Shown piece by piece: positions 8,422 through 16,552 of a DNA stretch of 64,000 bases (position 1 is its first letter; every line of letters starts with the position of its first letter). This DNA comes from Geomonas sp. RF6. Lineage in GTDB: Bacteria > Desulfobacterota > Desulfuromonadia > Geobacterales > Geobacteraceae. The stretch lies in NCBI RefSeq assembly GCF_021044625.1, contig NZ_CP087999.1:124001-188000 (forward strand), read 5' to 3'. The notes under the pieces were generated by a model. The model saw only the letters and a program-made list of their open reading frames with translations, ran no database searches and was not told where the DNA came from. The position numbers were made by a program, and so were the translations under genes.

Positions 8422-8497
8422 GCGGGGATAGCTCAGTGGAAGAGTGCAGCCCCACCAGGGCTGAGGCAGTGGGTTCGACTCCCACTACCCCGCTCCA
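8422..8497 (+). tRNA. Aberrant tRNA-like gene (tRNA-Gly-like, anticodon position ACC)
   Basis: A cloverleaf can be drawn: acceptor GCGGGGA, D arm GCUC/GAGU, anticodon stem CAGCC/GGCUG, T stem GUGGG/CCCAC with UUCGACU loop, and encoded CCA. It differs from a normal tRNA in two ways. The seven-base anticodon loop is CCACCAG, so position 33 is C instead of the near-universal U. The 3' acceptor strand also carries one extra base (UACCCCGC), giving 76 nt against 75 for the true tRNA-Gly at 61003. Overall it resembles that tRNA-Gly. A promoter-like motif upstream and a hairpin downstream suggest it is transcribed. It may be a degenerate tRNA or an RNA with another role. Confidence 0.55.
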
Positions 8498-8505
8498 AGA
8501 ACTCG

Positions 8506-8545
8506 AAAGGGGGATGTGCGCTTGGCGCCCATTCCCCTTTCTTTG
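8506..8545 (+). terminator. Terminator-like hairpin after the tRNA-like gene
   Basis: AAAGGGG-ATG-GCGC pairs with GCGC-CAT-CCCCTTT, followed by a short T-rich run (CTTTCTTTG). It lies nine bases after the CCA end. Confidence 0.6.
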
Positions 8546-8704
8546 TGCCACGCGCCTGGCAACGCGTTACTGACCTCGCACCCAGAAAGCCCACGTGCAA
8601 CGACTATTGTCCTGCCGCCGATCAAGTCTCACTCTGTGCACATATCGGTGCCATTCACTTCATCCTACGGCTCCCTAAATGGCGACCTTACCTGGAGGGC
8701 CATC

Positions 8705-9793
8705 ATGCAAGAGTCCCGCTTTACCATCTGGATAGACCTTGATAACTCACCCCACGTCCCCTTCTTTGCCCCCCTACTGAAGGAACTTCGCTCTCGTGGC
8801 TTCAGAATCTGGTTAACCGCGAGCTCCCGCTATCAGGTTGCCGATCTGGCGAGTGCCCACGGGCTTTCCCCCTTCCTCGTCAACGGCGGCTACTATGGAA
8901 AGAATAAGCTGTTGAAGATTATCGGCGTGGGCCACAGGGCATTAATGATGCTACCTCACCTCCGTCAGATATCACCTGTTCTAGCACTATCCCACGGTTC
9001 AAGGGCGCAGATGATGGCGGCAAAAGTCGTGGGTATTCCCGTGGCTACCATCATCGATTATGAGTACGTAAGCATTTCCTTCGCCAGCGTCGACTACCTG
9101 ATCACACCAGAAATTGTGCCAGACTCAGATTCCTACAGATGCAATAGACACCTGAAATACCGTGGACTGAAAGAGTACGTTTATACGGCGAGTTTTGAAC
9201 CTTCTGGCGGAGTAATGGCCGGGCTCGGAATCGAAGAAGGGAAAATAGTAGTCACAGTACGCCCGCCGGCTACCGACGCACATTACCATAACGACGCCTC
9301 TGAGGTACTGTTCAGAAGGGTGCTGGACCGCGTGGCGCTGGAGGATAACGCCGTCATGGTGGTCGTGCCGCGAAACGAGTCGCAGAGGACTCGACTCCTC
9401 CAACAATGCAGGCGGCTGATCGAAAAGGGGAAGGTAGTAATCCCGGCAAAGTCCGTATCCGGGCTCGACCTGATCTGGGAATCGGACGTAGTGGTAAGCG
9501 GAGGGGGGACGATGAACCGTGAAGCGGCTGCGCTCGGTGTGCCGGTCTACAGCATATTCAGAGGCAGGATAGGAGCTGTCGATCGTTACCTCGCAGAGGC
9601 AGGGCGGATGACGCTGCTCACGTCCACCAGTGACGTGGACACCCAAATGCAGGTGGTAAAGCGAAAGCGACCACAGGTCCTGCCTCGTCATAGCGACACT
9701 CTTTTGGACGTGGCGGACTGCATCGAGCAGGCTGTAATTTCCGTTACCTCGGGCAATATCTCCGGCGTCTGCGGTGCGGGGCAGATATCGTGA
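8705..9793 (+). CDS. DUF354 family protein (glycosyltransferase-like fold)
   Basis: The 362-residue protein begins with IWIDLDNSPHVPFFAPLLKELRSRG, the N-terminal signature of DUF354. The family is predicted to share the two-domain fold of UDP-GlcNAc epimerases and GT-B glycosyltransferases. A glycine-rich segment WESDVVVSGGGTMNREAAALGVPVYS fits the C-terminal nucleotide-sugar region. GGAGG at 8694-8698 fixes the ATG at 8705, with six bases of spacing. Members usually sit in surface polysaccharide loci, but no such genes are adjacent here, so the substrate is unknown. It is convergent with the PP2C gene. Confidence 0.7.
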   Translation: MQESRFTIWIDLDNSPHVPFFAPLLKELRSRGFRIWLTASSRYQVADLASAHGLSPFLVNGGYYGKNKLLKIIGVGHRALMMLPHLRQISPVLALSHGSRAQMMAAKVVGIPVATIIDYEYVSISFASVDYLITPEIVPDSDSYRCNRHLKYRGLKEYVYTASFEPSGGVMAGLGIEEGKIVVTVRPPATDAHYHNDASEVLFRRVLDRVALEDNAVMVVVPRNESQRTRLLQQCRRLIEKGKVVIPAKSVSGLDLIWESDVVVSGGGTMNREAAALGVPVYSIFRGRIGAVDRYLAEAGRMTLLTSTSDVDTQMQVVKRKRPQVLPRHSDTLLDVADCIEQAVISVTSGNISGVCGAGQIS

Positions 9794-9824
9794 GATGCCG
9801 CTGTCGATCCGCTCGAAGCAGGTG

Positions 9825-10562
9825 CTACAGCCCTCTGGAGTGAGATTGGCAAAGGACGACGGTAATGTTATCCCTGCCACCTGCCTGTAGTGCCGAAGCT
9901 ACCAGCAATGCCGCCTTTTCCTCGATGGTGCCGCTCGAGGCGAGAATGGCCGAGATCTCCTGATCCTCGACCATGTCGCTCAATCCGTCCGAACAGAGGA
10001 GGAAGATGTCCGCGGGGAGCACCGGACCGCGGATGATGTCCAGCGAAAGGGAGAGGTCGATCCCCAGCGCGCGCAGGATCACGTTTTTCATCGAATGGGA
10101 GCGCGCCTGGCGGGGTGTGATGAGCCCTGCTTCCACCTGCCGCTGCACCAGGGAGTGATCCTTCGTCAGTTGCCTGAGTTCCCCTTCCCGAAAAAGGTAC
10201 GTCCGGCTGTCACCGACGTGTCCGAGAATGTAGCGGTCGTCGCCGAAGGCGATCAGATCGGCGGTGCACCCCATGCTGTTGTAGGCGGGATTCTGCCGCG
10301 CGCTCGACAAGATCCGCTCGTTACCGGTCTTGAAAGCCTCTCGAACCAGGGCACTCACATCCTCTCGGTTTTTTGGATACGCCGGAGAGAAGATTTCCCG
10401 GACAGCGTCCACGAATATCCTGCTCGCAACCTCCCCTGCCGCCGCCCCGCCCATCCCGTCGGCGACCGCGGCGCATTTCCCCCCGGGCATGATTATGAAG
10501 GCGTCCTCGTTGTTGCCGCGCCGCGCTCCCTTGTCCGTCTTTCCTGTTGCAGAGATTTTCAT
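9825..10562 (-). CDS. PP2C-type Ser/Thr protein phosphatase (PppA-like)
   Basis: A 245-residue cytoplasmic phosphatase. The metal-binding motifs of the PPM/PP2C family are in order: GNNEDAF, VADGMGG, GHVGDSRTYL, LLCSDGLSDMV and GGRDNITVVL. The short, single-domain layout matches Stp1/PppA. In T6SS clusters PppA reverses PpkA phosphorylation of Fha. This gene is the last on the minus strand of the T6SS region, next to an FHA protein, while the kinase lies 34 kb upstream in the same orientation. The start ATG 10562 precedes a good N-terminus (MKISATGKTDKG); the ribosome binding site is weak. Confidence 0.85.
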   Translation of the reverse strand: MKISATGKTDKGARRGNNEDAFIIMPGGKCAAVADGMGGAAAGEVASRIFVDAVREIFSPAYPKNREDVSALVREAFKTGNERILSSARQNPAYNSMGCTADLIAFGDDRYILGHVGDSRTYLFREGELRQLTKDHSLVQRQVEAGLITPRQARSHSMKNVILRALGIDLSLSLDIIRGPVLPADIFLLCSDGLSDMVEDQEISAILASSGTIEEKAALLVASALQAGGRDNITVVLCQSHSRGL

Positions 10563-10655
10563 GCAGTAAATACCTTTGCCCGGGCTTTCGACAGAGCTTT
10601 TCTCGGCTGATACTCTGGCGGCAGCGCCACCACTCCATGCAGGCAAGAACATGAT

Positions 10656-11867
10656 CTAGGGCCTCGTGTGCGGCGGCTGCGCGCTTTCAGGAGTGGGCAG
10701 GTGAGCGGAAGCAGAGGCGCTCGCCGGAACCGGAATCGTTGTGGAGGCCGGGCAGGCGCAGTCAAATCCGAAAAGCTTGGGGTTTTCGCAGATTACGGCG
10801 GCGGAGAATATGAGGAAGACGTAGTCGTACGTCTCCTTCGGGATCTCTTTCATGGAGAGGAGCCGCCAGAAGTTGCGCTCCCGCGGGTTTTCCGGCATCC
10901 TGCTGATGATCTCCCGCACGTGCCCCTCCCCCCAGTTGTAGGATGCGAGCACCAGAAGTCCGGACGCCTGCGCGTTCGTGCTGTTCAGCTCCTTTATGTA
11001 TTTTATGGCGGCCACGGTGGCTTTGATGAAATCGTGGCGCTCGTCCTGCGGGTCGTACACCCCCTGGTCGAAAAGGGGCCCGATGCGCAGCCCGTAACGG
11101 TCGGCGGTCTGGGAAATGAATTGCCACATCCCCTTCGCACAGCCGTACCGGGTGGGGGGCCCGACGGCCTTCTCGTCAAAATTGCTCTCCTGCAGCGCCA
11201 GGAAGAAGTATTGGGGCGGCAGGTTGTTGTCGCTGAGAATCCTGGTGATGATGGGGGTGTACCCCTTCTCCTGCGCCTTCGCGAGCGCAACTTTCAGGCG
11301 GTCCGACGACTTCCAGATCCCGATGTAGCGCTTCACCTCGTCGGCGAACCCCGGCGGCATCGCCACCTCGCACTCGCCAAAGACGCGCGCCATGCGCATG
11401 ATCACCTTGTCCTCGTCGGACAGCTTCCGGTAAATGCCGAGCTCTCTCACGAAGGCGTCGTAGTCCTGCTCGAGCCCTTTGAACTTTGCCCTCTTTGCCT
11501 GCAGTTCCGCGACCTGCTGCGGGTTCGCCTGGAGGAGCACCAGATCCTCGAGCTGCGCGATTTGCAGCTCCTGATTTTTCATGGTGTAGAAGATGTTCTG
11601 CGCAGTGCTCCGCATCTTCTCCAGCTTGTTTTTCTGGTACAGGATGACGCTGCCGGCGACCAACAGGAGCACGGCGGTGAAGGCAATAAGGTAGCGGTAC
11701 TTGCGGGTCCTGGACTTGTGGGCGCGGTCGAAGGCGCGGCGAAACATAATGGTCTGCTCGCCCGCGCTCTCCTCGGGCTTGTCGAGGTAGTGCCTGATGA
11801 TCTGGGTTTCGGAGGAGAAGTCGCGCTCGGGGCGCCTGGGGAGCGGGCCGAGGTGCACGGTCTCCAT
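10656..11867 (-). CDS. Membrane-anchored lytic transglycosylase (SLT), 3' part of a split FHA-SLT gene
   Basis: The frame encodes a short N-terminal region, one transmembrane helix (YLIAFTAVLLLVAGSVILY), a coiled-coil-like periplasmic stretch and a C-terminal family 1 lytic transglycosylase domain with the catalytic Glu in QESNF, GMWQF and YNWGEG. Such enzymes open peptidoglycan for large trans-envelope machines. The frame directly continues the FHA frame upstream after a one-base shift near 11900. The start given (METVHL, 11867) has no convincing ribosome binding site, and ATG 11747 is an alternative. The shift is either a real mutation, a sequencing error in a C-run, or recoding. The T6SS neighbourhood suggests a cell-wall-opening role in T6SS assembly. 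Confidence 0.75.
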   Translation of the reverse strand: METVHLGPLPRRPERDFSSETQIIRHYLDKPEESAGEQTIMFRRAFDRAHKSRTRKYRYLIAFTAVLLLVAGSVILYQKNKLEKMRSTAQNIFYTMKNQELQIAQLEDLVLLQANPQQVAELQAKRAKFKGLEQDYDAFVRELGIYRKLSDEDKVIMRMARVFGECEVAMPPGFADEVKRYIGIWKSSDRLKVALAKAQEKGYTPIITRILSDNNLPPQYFFLALQESNFDEKAVGPPTRYGCAKGMWQFISQTADRYGLRIGPLFDQGVYDPQDERHDFIKATVAAIKYIKELNSTNAQASGLLVLASYNWGEGHVREIISRMPENPRERNFWRLLSMKEIPKETYDYVFLIFSAAVICENPKLFGFDCACPASTTIPVPASASASAHLPTPESAQPPHTRP

Positions 11868-11904
11868 GATCGGATCGTCGGGAGACGGCTCCGGCGCGGC
11901 AGCG

Positions 11905-12225
11905 GGGTGAGCTGGCAGCCTCGTCGTGGCGCAGGATAGCCAGCGAGATCTGCGGCCCGTTGTCGCCGAGGTTAATGATGGCGGAGTCAGTAAGCCGGGT
12001 GCGCTCAATGCGGGTGCCATTGAGGTAGGTGCCGTTGCCGCTTTGCAGATCCTCCACCCACCACTGCGCACCGTCGAAGTCAACCCTCGCGTGCAACCGG
12101 CTCACCGCCGGGTCCTTCACCCCATAGTCGGCTCTTTTGCTGCGGCCGATGGTGAAGGAGGCGGAAAAAGATGCCGCCTGCGTCTGAGGCCCTTTGATAA
12201 CGCGTACTGCTATTGAATCAGACAT
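11905..12225 (-). CDS. FHA domain protein, 5' part of a split FHA-SLT gene
   Basis: An N-terminal forkhead-associated domain (about residues 5-100) with the phosphothreonine-binding landmarks GRSKRADY, VSRLHARV and GNGTYLNGTRI. After LAILRHDEAAS the frame loses FHA or linker character. The next frame over (plus one base) carries PAAAPEPSPDDPI and then the membrane lytic transglycosylase. The open frame itself continues to 11176 without a stop, but that portion is a shadow of the transglycosylase frame. I end this entry at the probable shift point, which includes a CCCC run. It is the second phosphopeptide reader in the cluster. Confidence 0.7.
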
Positions 12226-12365
12226 CGCAGTGCCCCGTTTCTGCTATCGGTGAGAGGCCAGCCACAAGTATCCTGCTTCAAGGCTATTTCGGCTACGCTC
12301 CTGCTCCTATCTCTCCTTCACGTACCTAAACGGCTACCCCGTCCGCAGCATACTGTACTCAACAC

Positions 12366-13016
12366 CTATCTGGCAGGCTGCTCAACCTGGCCAAGACGGC
12401 GGGAGTCCATCCATCCTATGGCACGCTCTGACTGAACGAGTGATCTCCTTTTTCCTTTACATACAACTCCGACCACTGCACCTTTAGGTAGAAAAGCCGA
12501 CACTCCGGATGACGTGGAAGAGTTACTTAAGGAGGACGCAGCTTTAACGACTCCTAGCTCCACCCACTTCTTCTTAACGATGCGATCCAGGACCACGCCG
12601 CGGGCTATCTCCGGAACGAGGACAAGACCGCAGCCGGTATGCTCACGGCCCAGCGGAACCTTTAATTCAACTCCATCTTTCACCGCAATCAACTGGCCAG
12701 GGAGTGTCCGGTCATAGCTCCAAGTCACCACTGTAGCCGTATCATCTTTTGCTTTCCCAGACAGGTAGAAAGAACATCGCTTGCTGACCTCCTCCCCCTG
12801 CTCCTCGCGATAATAGCCCGTGAGGTTCCCATGCTCATCTGCGGCCAGCATGAGGCCCTCGTAAATCCCGGGGATGAATCCTCCGCCAGCTACGGAGACA
12901 GTAATAGAGGTGAAAGTCACGGCTATCACAGAAGTCGCTACACGGAGTAGACGCAAATTTTTAGGTGCCGATGTACTTGTTGTATTTTTTTGCAATGAGC
13001 ACGTCGTAGTTGCCAT
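12366..13016 (-). CDS. Exported protein, probable immunity partner of the muramidase
   Basis: About 216 residues. A basic segment (KNLRLLR) and hydrophobic core ending TVSVA-GGG form a signal peptide, so the product is periplasmic. The mature part is beta-rich with a C-terminal SH3-like end (IGWMDSRRLG). The 5' end overlaps the muramidase gene by about 56 bases. A TTG at 12956, just after the muramidase stop, would give a standard-length signal peptide, so the start is unsettled. Position directly after a peptidoglycan-cleaving T6SS cargo gene is the classic place for an immunity gene. I recognise no family. Confidence 0.65.
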   Translation of the reverse strand: MATTTCSLQKNTTSTSAPKNLRLLRVATSVIAVTFTSITVSVAGGGFIPGIYEGLMLAADEHGNLTGYYREEQGEEVSKRCSFYLSGKAKDDTATVVTWSYDRTLPGQLIAVKDGVELKVPLGREHTGCGLVLVPEIARGVVLDRIVKKKWVELGVVKAASSLSNSSTSSGVSAFLPKGAVVGVVCKGKRRSLVQSERAIGWMDSRRLGQVEQPAR

Positions 13017-13791
13017 AGTCTTCACCGTTATATAGTCGGGCCATAGTCTGGAAGCTTTTCTCTCTCATTGCCTGAATCAGTCCGGTCTTCCTTTTGCAGT
13101 ACCCAACGAATGCATCCAGTTGTCCACTCTCACCCAATTTCATTGCCTCAACAAAGCTTTCTACCGTCTTGTAGCCACATGCAGCGAAGTTAAACCCCAT
13201 AACCTGAAACATCCCCCAGGAAGACGCTTGCAAGGCAGCGGCTAAGTCCAGTTTCATTGCGTCGTCCAAGGTTTTCCATGCAGCGGCATGGCTTCTGTTG
13301 TTTTGTTGCCATTCCGGCCCCGCTTTTCTGATGTACCTGTACGACAGCAGAGGGTGAGAGTAATCGTACTTCTTGTGCGTGTATCTTCTGAAAATGTGCC
13401 CCTCAAAAGCGATAACAGGTAGGCGGTTGTCCCCAAACCCGCTTTTGCCTCCAGATTCGACCTCTGCGAAAGCTTTGATTATGGCCACAGATACGTCACC
13501 TCCAAGAGCGGCTGCTGCACGCTGGTAATCTTCGGCGGTGAGCTTTACGTCAGCTCCCATGCTGGGGGTAAGGATGGAGATGCGCTTCGCCTTCTCAGGA
13601 AGAGACTCAGAGCCAGGGGTTCTCGACGCTTCAGGCGAAGCGTGGTCATTGATACCAAGCGGCCCAGGACTGTCACCCCGGCAACAGGCATTAGGAGATG
13701 CGGCGTCGTTTAAACCCAAGACACCGGGAGTTCGCGAAGCGGAGGCATTGGGGTCAAATCCTAGCGAAAACCTTGAGCGCGAGTTTGCCAT
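12961..13791 (-). CDS. Muramidase effector (N-acetylmuramidase, DUF3380 type)
   Basis: A 276-residue protein without a signal peptide. Residues about 20-62 contain two copies of a linker motif, TPGVLGLNDAASP and SPGPLGINDHASP, of a kind found in T6SS cell-wall effectors. Residues about 85-276 are the N-acetylmuramidase domain, with the catalytic Glu region AFAEVESGG (E110/E112), AFEGHIF and SSWGMFQVMGFN. It cleaves the glycan backbone of peptidoglycan. ATG 13791 follows GGGGGAAGT. It sits directly after the PAAR-like gene and before a secreted partner, so delivery through the VgrG/PAAR tip into rival periplasm is the likely role. Confidence 0.83.
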   Translation of the reverse strand: MANSRSRFSLGFDPNASASRTPGVLGLNDAASPNACCRGDSPGPLGINDHASPEASRTPGSESLPEKAKRISILTPSMGADVKLTAEDYQRAAAALGGDVSVAIIKAFAEVESGGKSGFGDNRLPVIAFEGHIFRRYTHKKYDYSHPLLSYRYIRKAGPEWQQNNRSHAAAWKTLDDAMKLDLAAALQASSWGMFQVMGFNFAACGYKTVESFVEAMKLGESGQLDAFVGYCKRKTGLIQAMREKSFQTMARLYNGEDYGNYDVLIAKKYNKYIGT

Positions 13792-13826
13792 CACTTCCCC
13801 CAGAAAGAGTCTTCAACTCCTCAGCA

Positions 13827-14216
13827 CTAAGGGATATTCGTGGTCACCTGCCCCGGCATGACCACCTGGATCACCCCGGCCCAGGCGCACATGCACTTGC
13901 AGGTGTTGTCGAGGGCGGGCATGTTGGCGGCAATGACGGTGGGGGCCCCCGGCACCCAGGGAGCCGGAGTGTTCGGGATGCACGGCATGGGGGTCAGCAC
14001 CCCCATTGCGGCCGCAGTCGCTGCGGCAACGGCGGGGTTCGCAGGGGAGGTGCACAGGCCAAAGGGGAGGATGTTCACCATCGGCTTGTGGTCCATGATG
14101 TTGCCGGCGGGCTGGTTGCCGCACATGACCCGGTTCACCGGGAGCACCACAAGGGCGCTCGGCGCCATTCCCATGCTGCACATAAGCTGCGCGCCGTTTA
14201 CTACTTGCTGGGGCAT
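13827..14216 (-). CDS. PAAR-like DUF4280 protein (T6SS spike tip)
   Basis: 129 residues beginning MPQQVVNGAQLMCSMGMAPS. The conserved start, several cysteines in MC, LC, PC and CKCMC contexts, and the end CAWAGVIQVV match DUF4280, a PAAR-like family that caps VgrG or phage-like spikes and recruits cargo. ATG 14216 is chosen because GGAG precedes it by eight bases. No classical PAAR gene is present elsewhere in the window, so this is the best candidate for the tip. The muramidase gene follows 35 bases later and is its likely cargo. Confidence 0.78.
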   Translation of the reverse strand: MPQQVVNGAQLMCSMGMAPSALVVLPVNRVMCGNQPAGNIMDHKPMVNILPFGLCTSPANPAVAAATAAAMGVLTPMPCIPNTPAPWVPGAPTVIAANMPALDNTCKCMCAWAGVIQVVMPGQVTTNIP

Positions 14217-14343
14217 ACCCATCACTCCAAAAGAACTGCCCGCTTGAGCTCGCTCATCTCTTAAGAAGGATAAAGCCGCCGAAGTCGACGACTGCGACAC
14301 TCCGCTCGCGCTCCATACTCTGCAGATTCCCTGTCTGTATTTC

Positions 14344-15102
14344 TTAAGTTCCCATGCCCTGCAGGTCCGTCGGTACTGCCAGCCCGCGGTTCTGCATGAG
14401 CTTCAGTAATTCCGCCCGTTTGCGGCAGTCGGGAAGGTTAGGGTCGGAGCAGAACCGGCGCTGGCACTCCACCAGATTTTCCGGCACACTGAGTCCGGTT
14501 TGATTGACCGCGCGAAAATCCGCGCCACTCAGGAGGAGTTCCTTGGCCCGGTCATACTCCAACTGCATGACCAGATCCATTAGGATTGTCGAACCGTCGG
14601 CGTTTTTTGAATTAATATCGGCGCCCTTTGCCAATAGCATCTCGTAGTGGGGCCAATTGTTTTCTGAAATGGCATAAAAGATGAGAGGGACGTCGCCGCT
14701 CCTCAGATTTGGGTCGAGTCCGAAATTCAGAAAGAGCCTGAGGTAGTCGGGATCCTTCTCGATGACCGCCACGTCAGCCGCAGCAGCGCCCTTTGGCGTC
14801 TTGAAATTGGGATCCCCCCCCAACTGCAGCAATAGCTGCACTATTTTCTTCTGCCTCGACTTGATCGCCACTCTTAAAGGCGTATTTTCGTATTCCCCGA
14901 CTGCATTGACGTTCACTCCTTCGGCTACCAGTCCCCTCACGGAGTTTTCATCTCCGTCCATAATCGCCCTGACGAGAGCCGTCTCTTTCGGACTTGAAAA
15001 ATACTTGCTGTAATCCAATCCACCCATTGAGTTACTCCAATTGCAGGAAACGAAAGTAAATAGAGAGCACCAGAAAGTAAATCTACAAATTTTTCGTTTC
15101 AT
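14344..15102 (-). CDS. Ankyrin-repeat lipoprotein, probable immunity to the lipase effector
   Basis: 252 residues. A hydrophobic N-terminus ends in a lipobox-like FVSC, and about four to five ankyrin repeats follow (ALVRAIMDGDENSVRGLV, TPLRVAIKSRQKKIVQLL, HYEMLLAKGADIN, AKELLLSGADF). It should be a periplasmic lipoprotein. Its ATG overlaps the TGA of the lipase gene (ATGA, 15099-15102), so both are made together. Ankyrin-repeat proteins are known cognate immunity proteins for some T6SS phospholipases. That precedent plus coupling makes the assignment reasonable. Base composition is lower in GC than the structural genes. Confidence 0.75.
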   Translation of the reverse strand: MKRKICRFTFWCSLFTFVSCNWSNSMGGLDYSKYFSSPKETALVRAIMDGDENSVRGLVAEGVNVNAVGEYENTPLRVAIKSRQKKIVQLLLQLGGDPNFKTPKGAAAADVAVIEKDPDYLRLFLNFGLDPNLRSGDVPLIFYAISENNWPHYEMLLAKGADINSKNADGSTILMDLVMQLEYDRAKELLLSGADFRAVNQTGLSVPENLVECQRRFCSDPNLPDCRKRAELLKLMQNRGLAVPTDLQGMGT

Positions 15103-16529
15103 CGCCGCAGGCTCTTGTCAATGACGTTGATGTCATCTGCTTTTTGCTGCTCCATACCGGCAATGACATAAGCAGTCTTATGCAGGTCAGCCTTCTTCAG
15201 TAAGCTAAGCCTGTTCCTCAACCTCCCACCTAGCCCCGGCGACATCCCTTGCTCGCTTCTTCCGGCGACTATGTCTTCCGCGTTTTCCAGCACGGGGAGC
15301 TTGTAAACCGGTCCGGCTGCGGCATAGGTGAGGGTACCGTTTTGCGCCATGGCTCTATGACCTGCCAGTGCGAGGGCGGCTGCCGCCGGCGGTGCAACGG
15401 CTCCCATTCCCAGCAGAACCGCACGCTGCACTCCGGGCTGCTGCATGGTATCCAACACTTCGCCATCGGTGACGAAGTTTTGAACGTTGCTGTCGGCGAG
15501 ATTTCGCGTGTATTCCTTTCCAAATCGTTCGATGGTTTCAGGGTGCACGCCTGCGGGGTCGATGGCGTAAGTGGGGGAGCCAGTAATGATACCGGCAGCA
15601 GTCGCCATGCCTCCACCCATAGAGTGACCGGTTATATCGAGGCGGTCGCCGAGTTTCTTTTTCAGTTTCTGCGCTGTTTTTATCGCCGTTGTGTAATGCC
15701 CCGTCTCCCCACCAATAGCCTGCACCCCGTCGGCCAAAATGTCGTCCTTTCCTTGTGTGCCTCTAAAAGCGAGTACATACCGTTCCTCTCCGAACACATC
15801 TTTTTTTGCCTTGTACAACTCCGGATAATACCCGTCCTTGTACTCCTCGGGGTTGAAGTCGGGTCTTAGCTGGGGGAACATATCGGAGGTGCCCCCGAGC
15901 TTCCTCAAATCCTGGTCACTCACCCTGTCCCATCCTTCTGGCGGGTCTCCCCGCCGCACATGGTAGACATCCTCTGCGAGACGCGCCCGCTCCACAGCCA
16001 CATTGTTGCGTTCCAACCGCTGCGCCGCATGGGCAAGCACATCCCGGCTCTTCCCGGGAGGCATGTGTTGCAGTTTTTCGTTGCTCCTGGCGATCTTAGA
16101 TTTGCGCTCTGCGACCCGGTCAGCCTTTTTGCCCTTCGGGCAGTGCTGGATCCTCGCTCCTGCCGGCTGCGGCTTAAGCCTTTTCTGTACTGCCTTTTTG
16201 GCCGCAGCAACTTTTTGCCGGACAGAGCGTTTGGCTGCGTCTGCCTTTTGCCCGATATACTCCTTTGCACGTCGGGCCTCCTTGTGCACAAATTGTGCGC
16301 CATCCCGGGCCTTCAGCTTTACATAGCGAGCAGCCTCGCGGGCTTTCTCCTTTGCGGACACAACGCCGTGCTGCAGCTTTTCCGCGGCAGACCGCCCGGC
16401 GGAAACAGCCGCCTTTTCAAGCCCAGCTGCTGCCGCTTTCGTTGTCTTTGCCACGCTGTTGAAGGCGGATCTGGCAGAATCGCTTGCATCCTGGTACACG
16501 CTCGTCAATGTGCTACCGAACCATGACAT
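15099..16529 (-). CDS. T6SS lipase/phospholipase effector (Tle-like)
   Basis: 476 residues. Residues 1-125 are Ala/Lys-rich amphipathic helices, resembling a delivery or membrane-active region. The alpha/beta-hydrolase domain follows, with LAFRGTQG at about 253-260 (oxyanion region) and the nucleophile elbow GHSMGG with S303. The later segments AIDPAGVHP and NFVTDGEVLD may supply the acid. It would hydrolyse membrane phospholipids of a recipient cell. It lies after vgrG, the DUF4123 adaptor and a small acidic gene, and overlaps its ankyrin lipoprotein partner. Start ATG 16529 follows GGGAGAGACTG. No signal peptide, consistent with T6SS export. Confidence 0.82.
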   Translation of the reverse strand: MSWFGSTLTSVYQDASDSARSAFNSVAKTTKAAAAGLEKAAVSAGRSAAEKLQHGVVSAKEKAREAARYVKLKARDGAQFVHKEARRAKEYIGQKADAAKRSVRQKVAAAKKAVQKRLKPQPAGARIQHCPKGKKADRVAERKSKIARSNEKLQHMPPGKSRDVLAHAAQRLERNNVAVERARLAEDVYHVRRGDPPEGWDRVSDQDLRKLGGTSDMFPQLRPDFNPEEYKDGYYPELYKAKKDVFGEERYVLAFRGTQGKDDILADGVQAIGGETGHYTTAIKTAQKLKKKLGDRLDITGHSMGGGMATAAGIITGSPTYAIDPAGVHPETIERFGKEYTRNLADSNVQNFVTDGEVLDTMQQPGVQRAVLLGMGAVAPPAAAALALAGHRAMAQNGTLTYAAAGPVYKLPVLENAEDIVAGRSEQGMSPGLGGRLRNRLSLLKKADLHKTAYVIAGMEQQKADDINVIDKSLRR

Positions 16530-16552
16530 CAGTCTCTCCCGGAAGATTCTTC

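Noticed and set aside
12250-12435. Small plus-strand frame between the FHA gene and the immunity gene
   Set aside because: No ribosome binding site and no recognisable features; it overlaps the immunity gene end.
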